Assembly (NCBI GenBank): GCA_963783505.1
Contig: CAWAOP010000021.1
Coordinates: 1 to 64,000, forward strand
Direction: 5' to 3'
Source of the DNA: BOG-224 sp963783505
GTDB taxonomy: Bacteria > Acidobacteriota > Terriglobia > Bryobacterales > Bryobacteraceae
DNA length: 64,000 nucleotides
Shown here: positions 27,225 through 34,715 of the stretch, in pieces
Numbering within the stretch: the stretch's first letter is position 1
Layout of the letters: every line of letters begins with the position of its first letter
Program-made: the position numbers and the translations under genes
The notes under the pieces: generated by a model
What the model saw: the letters and a program-made list of their open reading frames with translations, nothing else
Told to the model about the DNA's origin: nothing
Databases searched by the model: none

Positions 27225-27977
27225 GTGCCGCGCAAGATCCTGGGTGTTGTCCCCGCCCGGTTTGCCTCCTCCCGATTCCCTGGAAAAGTCCTCGCCCGCA
27301 TGGGCTCCGGAACCATGCTCCAGCGGGTCTGGGAGCGCGCTTGCCAGTCCCGCCACCTTACGGATGTGGTTATAGGGACAGATGATGCCAGGGTTCTCGA
27401 AGTTGCGCGCAATTTCGGCGCCCGCGCGATGATGACCGATCCCGGCCATCCCTCCGGTACCGACCGCGTCGCCGAGGTGGCGCGCTCCGAATCCGCCGAG
27501 ATTGTAGTCAATATCCAGGGCGACGAACCGCTGATCGACCCCGCTGCGATTGACGCCGCCATCCAGCCCTTGCTCGACGATCCCGCCGTGGTTATGTCCA
27601 CGCTGAAGAAGAGAATCGAAGACGCCGGGGAAGCCGCCGATCCGAACGTTGTCAAAGTGGTTACGGCGCTGAACGGAGACGCCGTTTATTTCTCGCGCCA
27701 CTCGATCCCATACGAGCGGGACAGCGCAGCCCCCCGGCCCGGCCTCCATTTCAAGCATATCGGCTTGTACGTCTATCGCCGCGAGTTCCTGCTCTCTTAC
27801 TCATCTCTCCCTATCGGCCCGCTCGAACGCGCCGAGCGCCTCGAACAGCTTCGCGCCCTGGAAAACGGTTACCGAATCCGGGTAGTCGAAACCGCCTACG
27901 ACTCGCTAGGCGTAGACACTCCCGAGGATTTGGAACGCGCCCGGCTGCTCTACAACAGGATTCATCATTATGCCTAA
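27225..27977 (+). CDS. kdsB: 3-deoxy-manno-octulosonate cytidylyltransferase
   Basis: About 250 residues. I chose GTG 27225 because it gives MPRKILGVVPARFASSRFPG, matching the usual start of KdsB; GTG 27210 is also open, and neither has a strong ribosome-binding site. KdsB activates KDO with CTP to CMP-KDO for lipopolysaccharide inner core synthesis in the cytoplasm. Family signatures include VPARFASSRFPGK, VIGTDDARV, TDPGHPSGTDRVAEV, VNIQGDEPLIDP and SRHSIPYERD. The stop overlaps the pyrG start by 8 bp, and kdsA follows pyrG, giving an operon that makes KDO, CTP and thus CMP-KDO. The presence of KDO genes indicates an LPS-bearing diderm. Confidence 0.95.
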   Translation: MPRKILGVVPARFASSRFPGKVLARMGSGTMLQRVWERACQSRHLTDVVIGTDDARVLEVARNFGARAMMTDPGHPSGTDRVAEVARSESAEIVVNIQGDEPLIDPAAIDAAIQPLLDDPAVVMSTLKKRIEDAGEAADPNVVKVVTALNGDAVYFSRHSIPYERDSAAPRPGLHFKHIGLYVYRREFLLSYSSLPIGPLERAERLEQLRALENGYRIRVVETAYDSLGVDTPEDLERARLLYNRIHHYA

Positions 27978-29616
27978 ATACATTTTTGTAACCGGCGGAG
28001 TCGTTTCTTCTCTCGGCAAGGGTATCGCCGCGGCGTCCATAGGCTGTCTTCTCGAAGGCCGCGGACTCAAGGTCTCTTGCCAGAAATGCGACCCCTACCT
28101 CAACGTCGATCCCGGCACTCTTAGTCCCTTTCAGCACGGCGAGGTCTTCGTCACGGATGACGGCGCCGAAACCGATCTCGACCTGGGTCACTACGAGCGC
28201 TTCACCCACGCCAAGCTCGGACAGGCGAACAACATCACCTCCGGACGCATCTACGAGCAGATCATCACTCGCGAGCGCCGCGGAGACTACCTCGGCAAGA
28301 CCGTGCAGGTGATCCCGCACGTCACCAACGAAATCAAAGCCGCGATGAAGCGCGCCGCCACGGACGTGGATGTCGCTATCGTCGAAATCGGCGGCACCGT
28401 CGGCGATATCGAATCGCTGCCCTTTCTCGAAGCCATCCGCCAGATGCGTCATGAACTCGGCCGCGAGAACATCCTGTTCGTCCACGTGACTCTTGTCCCT
28501 TGGATCGCCGCCGCTCAGGAGATGAAGACCAAGCCCACACAGCATAGCGTGAAGGAACTGCGCGCCATTGGTATCCAGCCGGATATTCTCCTTTGCCGCT
28601 CGGAGCGCTTCATCCAGCACGAAATGAAGGAAAAGATCGCCCTCTTCTGCGACGTTGACGTGAACGCCGTCATCACCGCGCGCGATGTCGAGTCCATCTA
28701 TGAATCCCCGGTGATGCTGGCGGCCGAAGGTCTGGACGAGATCGTCGTCAACCACCTCCGCCTCGACGCCCGGAATCGCGACATGGCCAAGTGGAACGCC
28801 ATGCTCGAGAGGCTCAAGAATCCCCATGACCGCGTGACCATCGGCCTGGTCGGCAAGTACGTTCTTTACGAGGATTCCTACAAGAGTCTCAAAGAAGCCC
28901 TTCTTCACGGCGGCCTGGCTCACGGATTGAAGGTCGAGATCAGTTGGATCGATTCCGAAGGCGTCGCCGGCCCCGATTGGGAGCGCCAGCTCGAAGGCTA
29001 CGACGGAATCCTCGTCCCCGGCGGCTTCGGCGAGCGCGGCATCGAAGGCATGATCAACGCCATTCGCTTCGCCCGCGAAAACAAGGTTCCCTATTTCGGC
29101 ATTTGCCTCGGCATGCAGACCATGGTCATCGAATTCGCCCGCCACGTCTGCGGCCTCGAAGGCGCCGACTCCACGGAGTTCAACACCTCGACGCCGTACC
29201 GCGTCATCTTCAAATTGCGCGAGCTGAGAGGCATCGACGAACTGGGCGGCACCATGCGACTGGGAGCGTGGGCGTGCCGTCTGGCCGAGAATAGCTTTGC
29301 CTATCAAGCTTATGGACTGCGCGAGATTTCCGAGCGGCATCGCCATCGCTACGAGTTCAACCGCGAATACGAAGACAGGCTTAAAGCGGCCGGGCTGCGG
29401 ATCACCGGCGAGACCCCCGATCAAACCTACGTCGAGATCTGCGAGATCGCGGACCACCCCTGGTATCTGGGCTGCCAGTTCCATCCCGAATTCAAATCCA
29501 AGCCCATGGAGCCGCACCCGCTGTTCAAGGCCTTTATCGGCGCGGCTTACGAACATCGCCGCCGCCGGCTCGCGCCGTTGACTCAACCCGAGGCTTTGTA
29601 CCGCCATGCCGATTGA
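27970..29616 (+). CDS. pyrG: CTP synthase
   Basis: 548 residues, the usual length. The synthase domain (about 1-270) starts KYIFVTGGVVSSLGKG with its P-loop and contains CDPYLNVDPGTLSPFQHGEVFVTDDGAE (core GEVFVTDDG). The glutaminase domain (about 300-540) has GGFGERG, the nucleophile Cys379 in FGICLGMQTM, and the C-terminal His/Glu of QFHPEFKSKP. It converts UTP to CTP using glutamine and ATP. It overlaps kdsB at its 5' end and kdsA at its 3' end (11 bp), suggesting translational coupling. The CTP made here is the co-substrate of KdsB, which fits the operon. No anomaly seen. Confidence 0.98.
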   Translation: MPKYIFVTGGVVSSLGKGIAAASIGCLLEGRGLKVSCQKCDPYLNVDPGTLSPFQHGEVFVTDDGAETDLDLGHYERFTHAKLGQANNITSGRIYEQIITRERRGDYLGKTVQVIPHVTNEIKAAMKRAATDVDVAIVEIGGTVGDIESLPFLEAIRQMRHELGRENILFVHVTLVPWIAAAQEMKTKPTQHSVKELRAIGIQPDILLCRSERFIQHEMKEKIALFCDVDVNAVITARDVESIYESPVMLAAEGLDEIVVNHLRLDARNRDMAKWNAMLERLKNPHDRVTIGLVGKYVLYEDSYKSLKEALLHGGLAHGLKVEISWIDSEGVAGPDWERQLEGYDGILVPGGFGERGIEGMINAIRFARENKVPYFGICLGMQTMVIEFARHVCGLEGADSTEFNTSTPYRVIFKLRELRGIDELGGTMRLGAWACRLAENSFAYQAYGLREISERHRHRYEFNREYEDRLKAAGLRITGETPDQTYVEICEIADHPWYLGCQFHPEFKSKPMEPHPLFKAFIGAAYEHRRRRLAPLTQPEALYRHAD

Positions 29617-30400
29617 TTACGCGGCGTTCGCGGGCAAAGCGCCCAAGCCGCTGGTGCTCATCGCCGGCCCCTGCGTCATCGAGAGCGAGGAGCACGTCCA
29701 TCGCATGGCGCGCGGCATTCGCGAGGCCGTGGGCGAGTTCGTGTTCAAAGCGTCATTCGATAAAGCGAACCGCACCAGCGTCAATGGTTATCGCGGCCCA
29801 GGCTTGCGCGAGGGTTTGCGCATTCTGGCCGGCGTCAAGGCCGAAGGGTTTTCCGTACTCACCGACATTCACGACGCTTCGCAGGCCGAGCCCGCCGCTG
29901 AAGTGGCCGATATTCTCCAGATTCCCGCCTTCCTATGTCGGCAGACCGATCTGCTGATTGCCGCCGGCCGCACCGGCCGAATCGTGAACATAAAAAAAGG
30001 TCAGTTTGTCGCCCCGCACGATATCCCGCGCGCCGCTGAAAAAGTCGCCTCGACGGGGAATAACAGAGTGGTCCTCACCGAGCGCGGTTCGTCGTTCGGC
30101 TACAACAACCTGGTTGTGGACATGCGTGGCTTGAAGATCATGCGCGACGCCGGCTGGCCCGTAGTCTTCGACGCCACGCACAGCGTGCAAATCCCCAGCG
30201 GCGGAGGCGAAGCCTCCGGCGGCCAGCCCGAGTTCATCGAACCGCTGGCAAGGGCAGCGGTGGCCGTGGGAGTGGACGGCATCTTCGTGGAAGTGCATGA
30301 CGCGCCGGAGAAGGCGCTGTCGGATGGGGCCAACGCGCTACGATTGGATCTGCTGGCGGGGTTTTGGGAGAGGCTCCGGGCACTCAACGAGCTGGCCTAG
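29606..30400 (+). CDS. kdsA: 3-deoxy-8-phosphooctulonate synthase
   Basis: 264 residues. KdsA condenses phosphoenolpyruvate with arabinose-5-phosphate to KDO-8-phosphate, the committed LPS-core step. Family signatures: LIAGPCVIESEEH near the N-terminus, FKASFDKANRTS, PAFLCRQTDLL, NIKKGQFVAP, ERGSSFGYNNLVVDMR and VFDATHSVQ (PEP and sugar-phosphate contacts). It starts inside the end of pyrG (11-bp overlap). KDO-8-phosphate phosphatase and arabinose-5-phosphate isomerase are not in the immediate downstream DNA, where orientation reverses. High confidence. Confidence 0.97.
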   Translation: MPIDYAAFAGKAPKPLVLIAGPCVIESEEHVHRMARGIREAVGEFVFKASFDKANRTSVNGYRGPGLREGLRILAGVKAEGFSVLTDIHDASQAEPAAEVADILQIPAFLCRQTDLLIAAGRTGRIVNIKKGQFVAPHDIPRAAEKVASTGNNRVVLTERGSSFGYNNLVVDMRGLKIMRDAGWPVVFDATHSVQIPSGGGEASGGQPEFIEPLARAAVAVGVDGIFVEVHDAPEKALSDGANALRLDLLAGFWERLRALNELA

Positions 30401-30428
30401 CCATCTGATCCGTTCTCTTCCGCGTAGC

Positions 30429-30695
30429 TCAGTCTTTCCTGCGCTTCCGCAGGTGGCGGCTCAATCCTGCCACAAGTTCTTCGGGCGTAATGCTGAACGC
30501 CTCACACACTCGCAGCATTGTAAACACCGTTATCGGGCGTCCGGCCTCGATCATCTGCCAGTGGCGGGCGCTGAAGCCGTAGGAGATCATGTCCTCTTGC
30601 GTCAGGTTGCGCTCCATCCTATGTGACCGGATTCGGTGGCCCAGGGCGCGGAAGTAGCGGGCGTATTGGATCGGAACGTCCCTGCGGGCACCCAC
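30429..30695 (-). CDS. XRE-family helix-turn-helix regulator
   Basis: 88 residues with a single Cro/C1-type helix-turn-helix at about residues 19-75: ALGHRIRSHRMERNLTQEDM, then SARHWQMIEAGRPITVFTML and CEAFSITPEELV. There is no additional sensor or protease domain, so it is a compact DNA-binding protein, as in toxin-antitoxin or restriction control loci. It faces away from the divergent DUF6232-type gene; a palindrome in the shared 166-bp spacer could be its operator. The C-terminus is strongly basic. Target genes are inferred only from position. Confidence 0.85.
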   Translation of the reverse strand: MGARRDVPIQYARYFRALGHRIRSHRMERNLTQEDMISYGFSARHWQMIEAGRPITVFTMLRVCEAFSITPEELVAGLSRHLRKRRKD

Positions 30696-30746
30696 ACCTT
30701 CAAGGCTGGTCGGTCACGAGCAAGAACACCACGAGCAAATGTTCGT

Positions 30747-30763
30747 ATTGAGTGGCGCTCAAT
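30747..30763. promoter_or_regulatory. Candidate operator in divergent spacer
   Basis: ATTGAG-TGGCG-CTCAAT is a perfect 6+6 bp inverted repeat with a 5-base centre, between the XRE gene (minus) and the DUF6232-type gene (plus). A TGTGCTAATCT stretch at 30771-30781 resembles an extended -10 element for the rightward genes. Confidence 0.4.
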
Positions 30764-30861
30764 GTCGATTTGTGCTAATCTCCAACCGTGCCGGACCCCT
30801 CAGTCTGGAATTAGAAATGACGTGAATTCTTTGTCGAAGCAAAGGCCGCAAGGAGGCCAAT

Positions 30862-31281
30862 ATGGGCGAATCGAAGATCTTCGAATCTGGTGGTTTCGTC
30901 GTAACCACGGAGCGGTTTGTTTACGGGTCCAAAGTGGTCCGTCTAGACGACATCAAGGGCGGCGCACTGCCGTTTGTAGATAAGGGCTGGAAGGGAATGT
31001 TCATCATCGCCGGCATCGGTTTGGCGATGTTGCTGTGGGGTGGACTGCTCTGGAAGTTTATCGGCCTCCTGTGCCTGCCCGGAGCGTACTTCTTCTTTAA
31101 GTACACCATTGAGCGGTCGCTCATCTTGTCCCTGACGTCTGGAGAAGGCCTCAACATCAAGGTCAGTACGACAGAACTCCTTACCAACTTGGCCGACGCC
31201 GTCAATAAAGGGATTGCAGGTCGCGCGCGCGCCCAAGCGAGCGCTCTTCATGACGAACTCTCCGGCCTACCAAGCGAGTAG
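30862..31281 (+). CDS. Small membrane protein, DUF6232-like
   Basis: 139 residues with a perfect AAGGAGG seven bases before the ATG. An N-terminal beta region (FESGGFVVTTERFVYGSKVV, then RLDDIKGGALPF) is followed by two adjacent transmembrane helices (about residues 47-66 and 68-84: MFIIAGIGLAMLLWGGLLW and IGLLCLPGAYFFFK) and a soluble C-terminal part with SGEGLNIKV and an amphipathic helix. This arrangement resembles the DUF6232 family, whose function is unknown. It starts a run of three small plus-strand genes with strong ribosome-binding sites, next to a divergent XRE regulator. A role in stress or defence would be guesswork. Confidence 0.7.
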   Translation: MGESKIFESGGFVVTTERFVYGSKVVRLDDIKGGALPFVDKGWKGMFIIAGIGLAMLLWGGLLWKFIGLLCLPGAYFFFKYTIERSLILSLTSGEGLNIKVSTTELLTNLADAVNKGIAGRARAQASALHDELSGLPSE

Positions 31282-31380
31282 CCGAGAGTACTTTGGGCCG
31301 GGCCGAACGGTTGACCTGGTCCCTTGCGGTGAGGACTATGGAGCCGCGGAAGCGTGGCGCTCAAACCATTAGGAGACAAA

Positions 31381-31521
31381 ATGTCGAATCGAACCTGCGA
31401 TACATGTGGCAAGGACAAACCGCTGTCGGGCGGCAAGACCTGCAAGGATGGCCACTTCACTTGCAAAGACTGCGCGTACGGCCACGAACACTGCAAGCTT
31501 TGCGGGCACACTCTCAGATAA
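31381..31521 (+). CDS. 46-residue cysteine-rich zinc-ribbon protein
   Basis: A short gene reading MSNRTCDTCGKDKPLSGGKT, then CKDGHFTCKDCAYGHEHCKL, then CGHTLR and a stop. AGGAG sits six bases upstream of the ATG, as good as its neighbours' sites. Seven cysteines in CxxC pairs (CDTC, CKDC, CKLC) plus three histidines would form one or two zinc knuckles. It lies 99 bp after the DUF6232-like gene and 47 bp before the next gene. It resembles the 65-residue Cys-rich protein at 56818-57015 in style, not in close sequence. Function unknown; protein or nucleic-acid binding is plausible. Confidence 0.75.
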   Translation: MSNRTCDTCGKDKPLSGGKTCKDGHFTCKDCAYGHEHCKLCGHTLR

Positions 31522-31568
31522 CACCGAGCACAGGTATAATCCGCCTCATCATCGAAAAGGAGCGTGCA

Positions 31569-31991
31569 ATGCCTCGACAACTAGCTGAACTCCATCAACG
31601 AGTCGTGCAAGACGAGCTTGACCTGCCAGCCACCATCGACGAAGCCGGCTACGTCAATTTCGAGCACCCGGAGTTGGGCGAATTGTATATCTCTCTTAAC
31701 GAGTCCATACCGGAGTACATGCAGTTCGTGTGCATGTTCTATCGTGACGAGGCTCGTGCGCTGGAAGATCTGAGGCGGATCTGCAATAGCGTGAACAACT
31801 CGGAGCTTCTGGCGGTATTGACGGTTGATGATAGTTGTTTCGTCGTCAGCGCGAGGGTTCAAATGTTCTTGGCCGCGCACGGCAGGATGCCGGACGAGGC
31901 TCTTCTTAGGGCCGTGATCGGCCGCGTGATGTCTTCGATCAAGGGGGCGATAGAGGAGTTCGCGAAGGAGCTACAGAAGCTCGCCGAGTAG
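31569..31991 (+). CDS. YbjN-like / secretion-chaperone-like small protein
   Basis: 140 residues from ATG 31569, preceded by AAAGGAG. Mixed alpha/beta pattern: a helical start (RQLAELHQRVVQDELDL), beta strands around YVNFEHPELGELYISLN, a helix (DEARALEDLRRICNSVNN), strands LLAVLTVDDSCFVVSARV, and a long C-terminal helix. This order resembles the CesT/YbjN chaperone-like fold, but I found no diagnostic motif, so the call is tentative. Last of three small plus-strand genes. Its end runs convergently into the antitoxin remnant on the other strand, overlapping only that gene's aberrant tail. Confidence 0.6.
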   Translation: MPRQLAELHQRVVQDELDLPATIDEAGYVNFEHPELGELYISLNESIPEYMQFVCMFYRDEARALEDLRRICNSVNNSELLAVLTVDDSCFVVSARVQMFLAAHGRMPDEALLRAVIGRVMSSIKGAIEEFAKELQKLAE

Positions 31992-32028
31992 CGCGCCGAC
32001 GGGTGAAATGGTTCGGAAAAAATTCCGC

Positions 32029-32357
32029 CTACCCCGCCTTTCGCTTTTCGCGCGCGGCGAGAGTCTCGTGCAGCAGCGATTTGATGTAGGTCTGGTCCGC
32101 AGACCTTTCCGCTCCGCCTGCTTCCGGGCCAATGTCGGATCCGCTTCGGGGATGCGCAACGCGACCACCGGCGACGGCGTCTTCCTGGACGCGGCGATCC
32201 GCTCCAATAGTTTTTTCTTAGTCAGCGTCCGCGCTTCGCCGCTATTCGCCGCTGCCAGAAGCTGCCTGCCATGGACTTCGTGGTTCTTGTACCACCAGCC
32301 GGCTTCTCCCGCCTCGCTGGCGAAGGCCGGTACGATGCGCTTGGTTTGCTTCCTCAT
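32029..32357 (-). pseudogene. CopG-type (ribbon-helix-helix) antitoxin, frameshifted
   Basis: The N-terminal 80 residues match CopG-like antitoxins: KRIVPAFASEAGEAGWWYKN, LTKKKLLERIAASRK and VVALRIPEADPTLARKQAER. The expected ending, (Y)QTYIKSLLHETLAAREKRKAG (core YIKSLLHE), is present but one frame over, stopping at 32029. Inserting one T after CTGCGG at about 32098 would give GLRYQTYIKS and restore the protein. As read, the frame instead runs to 31971 with an arginine-rich nonsense tail. The DNA-binding strand-helix-helix is in the damaged part. It lies 12 bp after a DUF5615 gene on the same strand. Confidence 0.75.
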
Positions 32358-32369
32358 TAGGCGGCGTCG

Positions 32370-32696
32370 TTACCTGAAAGGGATGTCCACCTCGGTGAAA
32401 CTGCCGGGTGTGGCCGCGTTCACGGCGGCGGCTATCCGGTCGAGATGTAACTGCACGAGCGGCCATTGCTGGTTGCCGAGAACAACAAGCGCGATTTTCC
32501 GCCCCGCAAGGTTCTGCTGGTATCGGATATTCTTGTCGGTGCTTAGGAGCACATCGTAGCCAGCGTTCTCGGCTTGTCGAATCAGCTCGCCGTTTCCCAG
32601 CTCATGCCAGCCGATCCGCCGCGCATAGGTAACATCGTGGCCGGTGAGACAACGGGCGATCGGCTTCGGGGCGCCGTTATCGAACAGGATTCTCAT
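32370..32696 (-). CDS. DUF5615 PIN-like toxin candidate
   Basis: 108 residues starting MRILFDNGAPKPIARCLTGH, with the acidic Asp at position 6, GHDVTYA, DVLLSTDKNIRYQQNL and a C-terminal ALVVLGNQQWP segment. This is the PIN-like DUF5615 pattern, where conserved Asp and Glu residues could form a metal-dependent nuclease site. Its ATG overlaps the stop of the upstream DUF433 gene (TGATG), so translation is coupled. DUF433/DUF5615 pairs are widely treated as toxin-antitoxin-like modules; toxicity here is inferred from pairing only. Confidence 0.8.
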   Translation of the reverse strand: MRILFDNGAPKPIARCLTGHDVTYARRIGWHELGNGELIRQAENAGYDVLLSTDKNIRYQQNLAGRKIALVVLGNQQWPLVQLHLDRIAAAVNAATPGSFTEVDIPFR

Positions 32697-32929
32697 CAGC
32701 CGAAGGAGGGCGCTTTCGCAAGGCTTTCGCTGGCAAAGCGCAAGGCGGACTTTACTTCCTCCGGCGTCACGTCGAAAACTTCCGTGATCTCATCGACCGA
32801 CATGCCGGCCTCAAGGTTCTCGAACACCGTCTGAACCGGCATCCGCGTTCCCCGGAAGACCCACGCGCCGCTCACCTTGCCGGGAATGCTCTCCACCGCA
32901 GGGCATTGTGACCAATCCAGATTCGCCAT
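32696..32929 (-). CDS. DUF433 antitoxin-like protein
   Basis: 77 residues from ATG 32929, with AAGAAGG about ten bases upstream. DUF433 signatures are GAWVFRGTRMPVQTVFENLE and GMSVDEITEVFDVTPEEVKS, forming a small helix-turn-helix-like fold. The frame is open further upstream, but that extension encodes an ORF6N remnant, so this gene may have been joined to it by deletion. The stop overlaps the DUF5615 start. Likely antitoxin and autoregulator of the pair, by family analogy. Confidence 0.85.
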   Translation of the reverse strand: MANLDWSQCPAVESIPGKVSGAWVFRGTRMPVQTVFENLEAGMSVDEITEVFDVTPEEVKSALRFASESLAKAPSFG

Positions 32930-33262
32930 CGTAGGGCCGCCTTCTTTCAGCATAGCGTGAAGGCGCCGGTCAAGGCGCGCGCGCATGATGGCAATATTCA
33001 CCTGGGCGGCCCGCTTGCTCTTAAGCACGCTGGACAGCATCGCGACGCCTTGCTCGGTGAATGCATAGGGACGCCTGCAATGAAATTCGCTCAGCCTGAT
33101 CTGCGCGATTTTCCCGCGTAATCCGGCGCGGCGCGCCATTTTGCCGTCGGATTGGATATCACAGTTTGTGATCTCCAATTTTCGAACTCCTCTCCGCTCA
33201 GTTGGAACATGAAATCTTCGGGGAAGCGACCGGGAAACTGGGTCAGCCTGGAAACCGGGGAC
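32930..33262 (-). pseudogene. ORF6N (KilA-N-type) domain remnant
   Basis: Two frames together show an ORF6N protein fragment. RFPEDFMFQLSGEEFENWRS then QTVIS occurs in one frame (from about 33260 to 33165), and RRPYAFTEQGVAMLSSVLKS then AAQVNIAIMRA in another (33070-32960). ORF6N domains occur in phage and mobile-element DNA-binding proteins. The start and most of the C-terminus are gone; the left part is open into the DUF433 gene. It lies between the RelE-type module and the DUF433/DUF5615 pair. Confidence 0.7.
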
Positions 33263-33268
33263 TGGACG

Positions 33269-33568
33269 TTAACCTCCGGCCGGATCCCGAAACCCGGCGT
33301 AAGCCGTCGAGCGAGGCCGCACCCGCTCAATGATTACGCGACGCTGCTTTTGCGAAACGGTGTAGACCAAGCGAAAGCGGTCGCGATAGAACCTCACGCG
33401 ATAGAGGTTCGTGTAGCCGCGCAATTGGATTGAGCCAGCCGGAAAAGGATCTTCTTCCAATTCGGCGATCGCCTCGATGGCCTCGAAGCGCACGGTATCG
33501 TCGAGCTCGGCCAACTCGCGCTGTGCCAGCCGGCGCAGGCTAACTACCCACGCGCCGCTTAACGCCAT
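33269..33568 (-). CDS. RelE/ParE-family toxin
   Basis: 99 residues with the compact RelE/ParE fold: VSLRRLAQRELAELDDTVRF, EAIAELEEDPFPAGSIQLRG, YRVRFYRDRFRLVYTVSQKQ and RRVIIERVRPRS. The basic C-terminal strands carry the residues that in RelE cut ribosome-bound mRNA or in ParE act on gyrase; the two activities cannot be separated from sequence alone. It overlaps the preceding antitoxin gene by 29 bp, as usual for a coupled type II module. Intact length for the family. Confidence 0.85.
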   Translation of the reverse strand: MALSGAWVVSLRRLAQRELAELDDTVRFEAIEAIAELEEDPFPAGSIQLRGYTNLYRVRFYRDRFRLVYTVSQKQRRVIIERVRPRSTAYAGFRDPAGG

Positions 33569-33770
33569 ATCGTCTCAGCACCTCGTCGAGTGGAACCGTC
33601 GGCTCTCGCCGCCGGCGGTGGGCTGTAATCGCATCCGCGTCGTCCTCGGTCAATACAGACGGATCTGGCAGGAGCGCCCGCTCTGCTCTCGTGAGGTTCG
33701 TTTGTTCGATTGGAATGCCGTTCGCCGGCAGGTTGCGCGGCGGTAGGACTCCGTTCGTGTTCTTTGGCAT
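33540..33770 (-). CDS. Antitoxin partner of RelE/ParE toxin
   Basis: 76 residues from ATG 33770, with GGAGG five bases upstream; longer in-frame reading is low-complexity and rejected. The N-terminus (MPKNTNGVLPPRNLPANGIP) is unstructured, followed by LTRAERALLPDPSVLTEDDA, a helical LDEVLRRYGVKRR and a basic end. I do not recognise a named family; identity as antitoxin comes from size, overlap with the toxin and gene order (antitoxin first). Confidence 0.7.
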   Translation of the reverse strand: MPKNTNGVLPPRNLPANGIPIEQTNLTRAERALLPDPSVLTEDDADAITAHRRRREPTVPLDEVLRRYGVKRRVGS

Positions 33771-33984
33771 ACGGGCCTCCGTCCCCAGGATATCAACACC
33801 GTTATCTCGCCGCCGGCTGCAGCGCCAGTCGGCCCGTGGCATTCGCGGCTGGCGCGCCCCCGGGGAGAGGCACGAGTCGCGTCCGCCCACCGGTGCTATG
33901 TCCGGGGAAACGGGGGCTGCCTGACCCGCGCGATTTCTCCGATCCGCACCTCCGCCCCGCAAACGGCGCTTGCGGCGCCTCGAC

Positions 33985-34359
33985 CTAACGGCTTCGGGCG
34001 TCTTTTCTGCCTATCCCCTCGGCGATTAGCGCGGTAACCAGCGTGTTCAGATTGACGCCTTCGCGTTCCGCCCGTTTGACCAAACGAGCGTGCAGGCTCC
34101 TTGGGACGCGTTGGCGCCATTGGCCGCTACCCGCCACGGAATCCGGCGGCGGAATTCGCTTGCCGAATTCAACCATGGTCGCCAGACACGCCTCCAATGC
34201 CTCGCGCCCGCGACGGATAGCATCTTCGGGAGTCTTGCCATCGGCAATGCAGTAATGAACATCTGGGTACTCGACCAAATATCCGCCGCCCTCCTCGTCC
34301 GGCAGTTTCCGAACGGTGAAGGAATAGGCATCCAAATCAAGTTCTTGTTTCTTCCCCAT
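33985..34359 (-). CDS. hicB: HicB-family antitoxin
   Basis: 124 residues. The N-terminal HicB fold has AYSFTVRKLPDEEGGGYLVE, YPDVHYCIADGKTPEDAIRR and ALEACLATM. The C-terminal half has a ribbon-helix-helix-like element (QWRQRVPRSLHARLVKRAER, then LNTLVTALIAEGI) that would bind the operator. The start overlaps the stop of the upstream HicA-like gene (TAATG). HicB neutralises the HicA mRNA interferase and represses the locus. The gene order toxin-antitoxin matches hicAB. Confidence 0.85.
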   Translation of the reverse strand: MGKKQELDLDAYSFTVRKLPDEEGGGYLVEYPDVHYCIADGKTPEDAIRRGREALEACLATMVEFGKRIPPPDSVAGSGQWRQRVPRSLHARLVKRAEREGVNLNTLVTALIAEGIGRKDARSR

Positions 34360-34583
34360 TATTCCTCCAGAAGCTTGAGAAAGTTCCTCACATACACGGG
34401 CAGGATGGGATTGGCGGCCGGGACCGGGGCAACATTTCCATCGGCATTCATGAACACCACATGGCTCGTTCCATGGTGGCGCCACCTGAGGTTGAAGTGC
34501 TTGGCCACGACCTTCAGATCCTCGATCTTCCAGTCGCGCGGGTTGTTTCTCATCCGCGAGACGATCTTGATCGCGTTTGCCAT
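34359..34583 (-). CDS. hicA: HicA-like mRNA interferase toxin
   Basis: 74 residues from ATG 34583; longer upstream frame is low-complexity. It contains KIEDLKVVAKHFNLRWRHHG, TSHVVFMNADG and VYVRNFLKLLEE. The histidine in the GTSHVVF motif is the usual HicA catalytic position. It acts as a double-stranded-RNA-binding-fold mRNA interferase when unrestrained. Coupled to hicB by a one-base stop/start overlap. The ribosome-binding site is weak. It is the outermost gene of the toxin-antitoxin island, 130 bp from the first TonB receptor's end. Confidence 0.8.
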   Translation of the reverse strand: MANAIKIVSRMRNNPRDWKIEDLKVVAKHFNLRWRHHGTSHVVFMNADGNVAPVPAANPILPVYVRNFLKLLEE

Positions 34584-34715
34584 TGTTCCCGCCCGCCCCC
34601 AGAATAGCAAGGCCGGCGCAAGACTTGGGCGAAGGGGAGCGCAAAGCGGGGCCAATGGAGACTTCGTGTACCCCGCCTTTCGTATTTCGCCGATGCGCGC
34701 CGCCGGACTTGCGCT

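Noticed and set aside
27811..29607. 598-residue minus-strand frame
   Set aside because: Mirror of pyrG; a frame open by codon bias with no domain.
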